From: Dillenia suffruticosa
Taxonomy: Eukaryota > Streptophyta > Magnoliopsida > Dilleniales > Dilleniaceae
Length of the DNA: 64,000 nucleotides
NCBI GenBank assembly: GCA_033439265.1
Contig: JAVTVX010000002.1
Span: 1,560,001 to 1,624,000 of the forward strand
Direction: 5' to 3'
Shown here: one piece after another, positions 56,210 to 64,000 of the stretch
How the letters are laid out: every line of letters begins with the position of its first letter
How positions within the stretch are numbered: the first letter of the stretch is position 1
Translations under genes and position numbers: made by a program
The notes under the pieces: model-generated
The model's input: only the letters and a program-made list of their open reading frames with translations
Told to the model about the DNA's origin: nothing
Database searches by the model: none

Positions 56210-59200
56210 ATGAGAGGTCCTTTGGGGGCTGTGATCGGGAGATACCCATCGAGCGATGGAACAACTCAAGTGGGAGGGATCATAAGGCGCAACAGGAAAT
56301 GCAGAGACATTGTCTTTCTCATCATTTTCATCGCCTTCTGGGTGGCCATGATTGTCAACTCCAGTTTTGGTTTCAACCAAGGAAACCCTTTAAGGTTGGC
56401 TGAACAACATTCGACCATACTAACCTACCTACGTTTTTTTCCTCTTACCTTAAGTGGGTCTTGTTCAAATTTTAGTCAGATTTCTTGTTTTTCTGATTTG
56501 GTTTTTCTCTTGAAATGGAATGTTTCAGTTTCATGCAAATGGTTTTTGTTCTGATAATGTAGGGTTTTGGGGAAGGGTTGGGGGAGGTTGGTGTTTGTTC
56601 AATTTTGTTATGTATTTACTTTTTCCTGCATTTTATGGTCAGATTTTCTGTTTTTCTCATTTGGGTTTTGTCTGAAGTGGAATGTTTTCGCTTGCGTGCA
56701 AATTGATGTTTCTTGTTCTCTCAGTTTTGAGGATTGAGGGTTTGTGTAATTTATCTGCATATTTGTCCATTATCCTAAGAGGGTTTTTCATTTTTTTTTT
56801 CAAATTATTATGTTTTGTGCATTTTATGGTCAATTTCTTGTTTTCTAATTTGGGATTCCCTGAATGTAATGTTTCCGGTTGCACCAAACGGGCCCTATTC
56901 TGTCTATGTTGAGGACTTTGGGTTCTATGGGGTTTGTTTCCCTGCAAATGGGTTTCATCAAACCTGCTAGATTTTTATGTATTATTTTTAAAACTTTTTT
57001 TTTTTTTTGCATTTTGTGATAAGTTGTTCTGTCAATGTGGTCTTGGGAATTTATATCGTTTGGATTTGTATATGGCAAAGTAATACAAGTTTGTTCATGG
57101 TTCTTGAGTAAAATGAAGAAACCCCATTATGGGATTGAAGATTTTATAGTTTAGCATGAGATTTCTTCATACATTAAATGGAATAAAGATTTCCAAGTCT
57201 CAGATGTCAGAGTTCACTGGGTTGAGTTCCATTACTAATGTCAATGAGAAGGACTACGAAGTGATTTTCTGCATTGGTGACAACTGTTATGTTTGATAAT
57301 AGAATTGGGTATATATTGGTTCAAGTTTTAGATGCCCTGGACTTGCCTTCTGGCGTCAATTTGTGAGAAATGTAAGTATTTTTTTTCTTGGATATGTCAT
57401 TTCCTCCTCTCTTTGATGTGCTTCCATGTATATTGTATCCTGTTTTTTCCACTTTATTTGTTTTACATTGTTTCTGAGTGAGCAAAGAGATGATCTAGGT
57501 TAAATTAATTCTGAGAGATAACATATTATTATGTTGAATTGATATTTATGGAAGTAAGTTCGTGCTGTATCAACATTCCTTTGTCACCTTCAGAACTGAA
57601 TTTACTCTGAGATATATGCTGGAATTCCAAGTGTTTGGTAGATTGGAGAGTGCCCCAGGGGTGGGGGGGTTGGGTTGCGGGATTTGTCAGTAAACTAGTG
57701 TAGACTAGAGCAAGCTGCATTCATGCTAGCAACAACAGATTTTCTCTGTTCTTAAGTAAGCTACATTGAGCCAAACAATTTGTAGTGATGGAGAGACAAT
57801 CAATGCAGATTTCCTCTTTTGTGTAGACTATAGATTTGAAGAGACTCAGGTTTGTTCACCTTGTGCATTCACTGCACAGAATCAAGGTTTCTGAGGCTAA
57901 ACTTGAGTAATTTCAATTTCTTGGACTATGTGCTTCATCAGAGAGGGAATTTCAGTTTATTCTTTCTGCACCTCTTGGTCTCTTGTTTCAAAAGTAGGTG
58001 CAAACTCTCTTAACCGGTCTTTAAACATATCAGTGGAGTGGCTATATAGGCTTAGGGTAGATGCATGCTAACAGTATTGCTATATTAATTAAGCAAGATA
58101 CATATAAATGAATTGCTTATGTAAATTTTGGTTAAATCTCATTTTACAAGAAAACGATGCTTTAAACTTTTTTAATCTTCAAAATCTCCTGGTATATGTT
58201 TTGCTTTTGGCTTGTCAGGCTTCAATGCTCTTTAGTATTGATAAATTTTTGCTTTTATGACAGAAAGGACCAAGACGTAGACCTCTAAATATGTTTGGCT
58301 TTTATTTTTTTAAATGGCTATTGTCGTTTAGAATAGAATATCAAATCTAACACTTGTTAGGGTCTGATAAGGTAAATGACACTATTACTGTGACAAATGA
58401 ACAACTAACAAAGATGACAAGATTAATTTCTTAAATTCTTAAACTTTGAAATAGTTTCCCAAGTTAGAACTTTAGCAGGTGCCTGTGCAACTGACCAAGA
58501 TTTGTAGGTTCATGGTCAAGTTTACCTAGCAGGCTCTTTTGAAGGATGGAACTGATTCTTTTAGTTTTCCAATATGATCCTAAATATTTGTGTTGAAGAA
58601 GTTTCTCTTTATGTGCACAATATTTGTTTCTTTGGAAAATTCAGTAATGCATCCTCAGCGGAGACACATGCTTTGTCATTCACAGGACATGAAAACCGGT
58701 AAAGATGTGTGCTAGTGGCCTATTCACTATAAAATGTTGCAATGAACTTCCCAAGATCGGATGTCCAGGGCATGTTCTTTTGAGCTTTGTTACCATAGCT
58801 TAATAATTTGGCCCTTTTCTTTTTCTTTTCTGTTTTCTTTTACATGCAATGTCCTTGACTAATTCTGTTATCTTTGAGCTTGTTTATTGCTAGCCTATCT
58901 CCCTCATTGCCTTGTCACCAAGTCCTTTACTTTGTGTTTGGTTTTAGTGGAATTGGAGGGAAGAAAATGGAAGCAACTTCCATCCCTTGGGTTCAGCAAT
59001 TGGGTGAAGAAAGGAGGGGAAATAAGCTGCATGGGGCTGACCACACTGAATTCCTAGGGAGAAGTTGGGATGGAAAACACAAACACCCAAAACATGCATT
59101 AAAATTCATGTATCGTTTTTGTTTTTTCTTTTCTTTTATTGATACCATTTCGCTTGTACATGAAATCCATTCTTTCCTCTCCAACAAACCAACAAACGAG

Positions 59201-61752
59201 AACTCTCCTCCCCTTCCCTCTATCCTTTCCTTTTACTTCTCTCCCTCTTAATTTGACATAACCTTAGGGATTCTAATTTGGATGCAGCGATATTTAATTG
59301 TTGGTTGGAAAAATATCCATGGACAAGGTGAGGACATATGCTTCCTCCTACTAACAGCTGCATAATTCTAATAAAGGAATTAAGTTTGGCATCTATTAGC
59401 TAACCCAGTCTTGTTTGCCTACATTATGTCCACCTTCTATGTGCATATTTCATGTTTCTTGCACAATTTCATGGATTTACTTTGTTTCCATTTTTTCTTG
59501 TTGATTCTGCATAAAGTAGGATAATACATTCTGACTTGTGGTTGTGCAGGCTAACGTATGGATTAGATTACAAAGGAAATGTGTGTGGTAGCAAGAATGC
59601 AGAACCTAATCTTCATCAATTGGATCTTAAATATTGGATGAATCCTAATCAAGTTTATGAAAGTGGTTTGAAAGATAGCCAATTCAAGCTGGCAAATGCT
59701 CGCAGTATCTGCTTATTGGATTGTCCGATTCCATCAGAAGATTCACTTAATTGGGTGTGTGATTATCCAGATGGAGATATTCATCTTTCAATGGATGACT
59801 GGATTGATCGGAATTATGATTATTATGAGTACCTTACACCAGATATGAGGAACTCCTCTCTACAACTTCAAGGTCCATGTTATCCTGTAATATTTCCAAG
59901 TGTAAATGGTAAGTGTACAATCCTGATATAGCTTTAAAATCCATTGTTTTATTCCCAAGCTATCATTTAGTCCCTAAATTTTAAAGATATTCTTATTCGA
60001 TTTCAAAATTATTATTCTTTCTGTTTGTTCTTTATTTTCTTTTACTTGGAAATGTGGTCCTTAACTTATATTTGATGTCAAGTGAAGAAATATTGCCTAT
60101 TACTTGTAGTCTCTATTAGTTTTAGGCCTTCTAGGGCCACAAAGTGGAACCAGACAAGGAATTTAATTCAAGACTCATCCTGTGCTCTCCACACACTCAT
60201 AAGGGAAATTGATCAAAGTCTCTCCTTCATTGTGTTAGATCTAAAACACATTTTTGGTGAATTTGGATTAGATCTAGACAAATTGTCCATCCGCAGAATC
60301 ATCCCTATTTTCTTGAATTGAATGCTACAATTTTTTTTTTTTAAATATAAAGCAAAAATTTAACTTCCACATATAATTCTTCATTGGGTTAAGTGCACTC
60401 CCCCCCGCCCCCCAAAAGAAAAAAAAATTGCCCAACATGAGCATGCCCCAGAAGTTTTATATTGTTCACTTTAGCTCTCAAACACTTATTTTACATTCAA
60501 AATAGGCTTTCATGTACACCAGGACAACTTGTGCCACATCAGTAGAATCTAAAGTGTCTAAAGTGCTGCATTAACATGAAGGGCCAAAATGAAGGTAAAA
60601 TAAAAGCTTGAGTAAATGTGTAAAAATAACAGTTCAGGAATGCCAATTTTTCATGTAGTTTGGGGCTCAAAAATGTATCTCATAAACTTATTGTTATGAC
60701 TTACTGTTGTGTAGAAACAAGGATTGGAACCTTGCTTTGTCCTACAGTTTTCTGAGTTCTTTTCCTTTTTGCTTGGAAATTTGTTTAGATCCTTATTCTC
60801 TTTACTTGCTTGTGGTTTTAATTACTGAGTTCTTTTCTCTTCCGTCCTACAGTTCTCTGGAGCTGCCAGTTTATTGCCCGTGCATCGAACATGTCGTTGC
60901 GACATTGGCAACAAATGGGTGGTGTTAACATTAATGAGAACATTATGATAGATAGAACAATTCACAGGTCCATCAATTCCAGATCATCTGTCCTGAAGGT
61001 TGAGAAACCTTTTCTCCCCTCTTTAGTAGATTAACATTCTTGCAGAAATCTAAGGGTTTTAGAACTTCTAGGTTAAAGTTGAAATGATGAGCTTGCTTAT
61101 TTTGTTTTGGCATGATACTAGATTTTTTAAATGGATGAGTATACTCCAATATGATTTCCTATATTCTCCATTGTGGGTGATATGCCCCCTCCCACCCCAA
61201 ACCCCATCCCCCAAAAAATGGAGAAATCTTCCATTATTAGTTAGAATAAAAATGTATTATAACCTTAAATCTGGGTAAAGAGAAATGCTAAACTTCTAGA
61301 TTGGAGCTGGTTTTTGACAGCTGACTTATCTATTTCTCAGTTTCTATTTTTTATATCTTTATTTCTTTTACAACAAGAAGTAAGCCAGAAGATCCCATCA
61401 TTATTCTTACATAATTTTCATTCAATATGCTGTGAAGATCAGGTTTTCTAGCTAATCTCTCTCATTCTCTCTCTCTCTGCCCGAGCACACACACACTTCT
61501 GTTTTTCCATACAAGCATTATTGGCCTTATCAGTCTGAAAGCTTAAATTTCGATTTTGCTATTTGCAGAGATATGTGGCTGATGTAGGAAAGTCATGGCC
61601 TGTCTTGATTGTTTGTGGTGGAATGCTGCCATTGTGTTTATCAGTTATTTGGCTGTTAATGATTCGGCATTTTGTTCGGGGAATGTCATGGATTACGGTC
61701 GTTCTCTTTAATATCCTCATAATATCTGTTACAATGTTTTACTACTTAAAAG
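56210..61752 (+). CDS. CHER1: Choline transporter-like protein (CTL1/CHER1), 5' part of gene
   Basis: Exons 56210-56394, 59550-59908, 60853-60998 and 61569-61752 join in phase (291 codons); the rest lies beyond the window or past 61753. The family (SLC44) transports choline; in Arabidopsis CHER1/CTL1 is needed for sieve plate and phloem development, vesicle trafficking and auxin transporter positioning. Seen here: a cytosolic N-terminus (MRGPLGAVIGRYPSSDG), TM1 at about residues 33-55 (VFLIIFIAFWVAMIV), then a large extracellular loop beginning LTYGLDYKGNVCG with LDCPIPSEDSLNWVCDYPDG, and in exon 4 two TM segments (WPVLIVCGGMLPLCLSVIW and MSWITVVLFNILIISVTMF). The cysteine-rich loop and the GLDYKGNVCG motif are diagnostic. 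No later exon could be found in 61753-64000; intron 4 is at least 2.2 kb. Confidence 0.93.
56477..56950 (+). repeat. Degenerate tandem repeats in intron 1 of the choline transporter-like gene
   Basis: Blocks starting CAGATTTCTTGTTTTTCTGA (near 56477), CAGATTTTCTGTTTTTCTCA (near 56640) and CAATTTCTTGTTTTCTAATT (near 56830) are each followed by a GGAATGTTTC-like and then a TGCAAATKGKTTT-like block. There are about three diverged units, 163 and 190 bases apart. Confidence 0.6.
58931..59197. mobile_element. MITE-like inverted repeat in intron 1
   Basis: The left end reads TGTGTTTGGTTTTAGTGGAA, then GGAGGGAAGAAAATGG. The reverse complement of the right end reads GTTTGTTGGTTTGTTGGAG, then AGGAAAGAATGG. 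Such TTTGTTTGGTTGGAGGGAAA-like termini are common in plant MITEs. The match is imperfect and no target duplication was found. Confidence 0.35.
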
Positions 61753-62219
61753 GTAAGTGGTCCTGCGCCTTGTTACTCAAACAGAAAATGATTTTTTTTC
61801 CTCTTATTTTGTCAACTCCTATCACCTATCTGAAAGTTCTTCCTGTATATTGCTCAACTAATGGATCTTTTGAATCTTTTTTCATTTTTATTTTTTCTTG
61901 GATAGAAAAAGAAACTTGATCGGAAAGAAAAAACTAGAGGATTACATAAGGAGAGAATAAGTTAATTTTTGTGAGAAAGAAGAACAAAACAAAAAGCAAC
62001 CATTAGAAATCCCATTATGCGACTTATGCTGCATATTAGTCAAAGGTATACCCTAAGATTCACAAAAACAAAGATGTTCGGAAAGTTATCTTCTCCCACC
62101 GGCTGTACAGATATTGACCCTGAGAAATGGTAGTATTTCTCATACACATAGCGTAGGCATTAAGGTGCATTGCAGTCTTGTTTTGCAAAAAACTATTGAC
62201 ACATTGGTACTAATCTTTT

Positions 62220-63610
62220 TGAGGACATTAGCAGAGATTTCACGATAAAGAGTCAGAGTGATACGAAGAATGAGGACCATTAGCAGAGATTTCATGATAA
62301 AGAGTCGGAGTGATATGAAGAATGCTTAAGGGTCTAAGATGGTATCAGAGCCGCCGATCTTGGTGGTCTTTCTATCATGATCTTGGTCGAGATTGATGAT
62401 GTGGCAGATGATGACTTGGCAGACATCTGGTGTGGTATGGAAGCAATATAAGAATATAAAACCCTAGTGATCCATTTTTTCAACTAAACTATTACAATAG
62501 GTTGGGTTCTGGATTCCTTTTATACCACTCAACATGAGTTAAAATGCCATCAAGATAGACTGAATTGACAACCTATACTTTAAGGCACAAGGGAACATCT
62601 GGTGTGGTATGGAAGCAATATAAGGATATAAAACCATAGTGATCCATTTTTTCAACTAAACTATTACAATAGGTTGGGTTATGAATCCGTTTTATACCAC
62701 TCAACATGAGTTAAAATGCCATCAAGATAGACTGAATTGACAACCAATACTTTAGGCACAAGGGAATCAAGGATTCAGGAGTACGAAACAGAGGAAATGC
62801 ACACATGGGTCTCCTTGAACAACGAAGTCTCAGGTAAAGAAAGAAAGAAAGGTAGAGTGGGCTTAGTTGCTCTGCTTGGATTGGGGTGGCTGTTCCTTGT
62901 TGAGGCTTTGTCTCTACTTTTCTATGTAGAAAACTCATTATTACAAGTATGGAAAAATAAAAATGAAGAAAATCAAATATCTTAAAATCAAATCAGTTAC
63001 TAATTTATTCAAATACAAAATATTCTTTAATATCCTCCTCAAACGCAATGCGGTATGATAGAAACCATTTGAGTTTGAAAACTACAATAATCTTAAATGA
63101 ATCTACAAGTCTGTAAGCCAAGAAGAAAACCAAAAGATCCTCCTTTTAGACCTATAAAGAATGTAAAATAGGTCTGAAGACAGGACTAAAAGAAAAATGA
63201 GGTGAAAAGGCTTGAACTAAGGAAACCTGACCACAGGTATCGAGCAAACATTCCAATAGTAGATCTGACAAACATGCATGAAAATAAGGGAAAAATTGCA
63301 GAGAAGTTTGATAAGAGCAACAATATGAATATTATAATGGAAAGACCACTAAGATCGGTCTATACCATGTAGAGAATTTGAGTATGGAAACAATATAAGG
63401 ATATAAACCCTCATGATATATTGCTTGAACTAAACTGTTACAATAAATTGAGTTTTTACTCATTATTATAAGTACGGAAGTATAAAAATAAAGAAGTCAA
63501 TTATTCTTAAAATCAAATTAATTACTAATTTATTATGATATACAATATTTTCTAATACACGAAAAAGAGTCGGGAATGATATAAAGAATGCTTAAGGGTC
63601 CAAGATCCAT
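62220..63610 (+). mobile_element. Degenerate LTR-retroelement remains with a copia-type PBS motif
   Basis: TGGTATCAGAGC, the classic primer-binding site matching the 3' end of initiator Met tRNA, occurs at about 62340. Three word blocks recur: AAGAATGCTTAAGGGTC (near 62320 and 63585); CAATATAAGGATATAAA-type (near 62444, 62616 and 63391); and ATTATTAYAAGTAYGGAA followed by AAAATCAAATYARTTACTAA (near 62936 and 63461). This looks like nested or rearranged non-autonomous LTR-element pieces; no gag/pol is readable. Borders are not defined. Confidence 0.45.
62423..62766 (+). repeat. Tandem duplication, period 172
   Basis: A unit starting ACATCTGGTGTGGTATGGAA occurs at 62423-62594 and again at 62595-62766 with a handful of substitutions and small indels. 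It is part of the LTR-element-like region. Confidence 0.9.
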
Positions 63611-64000
63611 TTTTTTGAACTAAAAGAGGAATACATGAATAAAGAAGGCTAGAGGAAGCAAGTCTTTTATTTCTTTATTTAAGTTTTCTTACGGAACTTG
63701 AATTTCAGGAGAGTCAATTACACTATATAAACTAGAAATAAGATGTGGCAACTTATTGGGAAAGGAAATTTCTCATGTCCAAACATTTAGTTAAGAGTCT
63801 TATGCAAATCCTGTCACTGGCTTTGAGTTTGGTAAAGGGTGAAATGATGGTAAAGTTTGAAAGGCAACTTGCATTTTACCTCCCATGCAATCAAAAAATC
63901 CCATACTATAATTCCAGCCAAGTCGTAGCATACGTTATAAGCCGGTTGACTTCATATTTCAGACATTATCTACTTTGCTATGGTCTAGCACGTTGGATTA

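Larger units (their letters stand above)
61753..64000. other. Intron 4 of the choline transporter-like gene, repeat-filled
   Basis: No coding exon is recognised here. It contains a tandem duplication and LTR-element-like words described separately. The gene presumably continues beyond the right edge. Confidence 0.5.

Noticed and set aside
58874-59251. 125-codon open frame
   Set aside because: It falls within the long first intron of the choline transporter-like gene and a MITE-like repeat, with no domain.
1-64000. tRNA, rRNA or CRISPR features
   Set aside because: I searched for B-box words with a paired cloverleaf and for regular spacer arrays. B-box hits were all in SINE-like elements, and no array or rRNA block was seen.

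Overview
The window is nuclear DNA of a eudicot plant. Introns have GT..AG borders and T-rich tracts, and intergenic DNA is AT-rich with many (GA/CT)n and (AT)n microsatellites. There are plastid-targeted proteins, an alpha-expansin and plant-type LINEs, SINEs, a MULE and an LTR remnant. The species cannot be named from sequence alone. All gene models were built by eye from splice signals and protein-family knowledge; no alignment was run.

Layout, left to right. (1) 201-7344 (+): 3' part of a TRF4/5-type non-canonical poly(A) polymerase, with a degraded hAT-like element in one intron. (2) 8179-15097 (+): CMP-KDO synthetase in eight exons, with a decayed RTE-type LINE filling intron 2. (3) 17502-18347 (+): single-exon plastid riboflavin synthase; a SINE with a perfect 16-bp target duplication lies upstream. 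(4) 21267-21885 (-): two-exon dynein-light-chain gene whose frame is broken at a homopolymer. (5) 24178-27908 (+): two-exon m-type thioredoxin. (6) 31061-32624 (+): three-exon alpha-expansin. (7) 34377-38775: 4.4-kb Mutator-like element with long TIRs and a near-perfect 9-bp TSD, carrying a probable nested copia solo LTR. (8) 39579-41043 (+): a 36-codon uORF followed by a DUF7870-type membrane-anchored protein; this family is known for conserved peptide uORFs. (9) 42060-43951 (+): 3' remnant of an L1-type LINE with a SINE inserted in its RNase H domain. (10) 45357-45818 and 48081-48533 (+): tandem pair of proline-rich secreted cell-wall proteins, separated by an almost perfect 257-bp tandem duplication. 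(11) 49109-54464 (+): eight-exon R/E/S/K-rich, probably nuclear protein; its first intron holds a long imperfect hairpin and an L1 tail. (12) 56210-61752 (+): first four exons of a choline transporter-like gene that runs off the right edge, followed by a repeat cluster with a copia-type primer-binding-site motif.

The genes are ordinary unlinked housekeeping and cell-wall genes, not a cluster. Several have cell-wall or membrane roles: KDO activation for rhamnogalacturonan II, expansin, proline-rich proteins and CTL1. That is probably coincidence. The observations most worth checking are the uORF peptide, the intronic hairpin, the dynein-light-chain frameshift, the nested MULE/LTR, and the small SINE family with clear target-site duplications.
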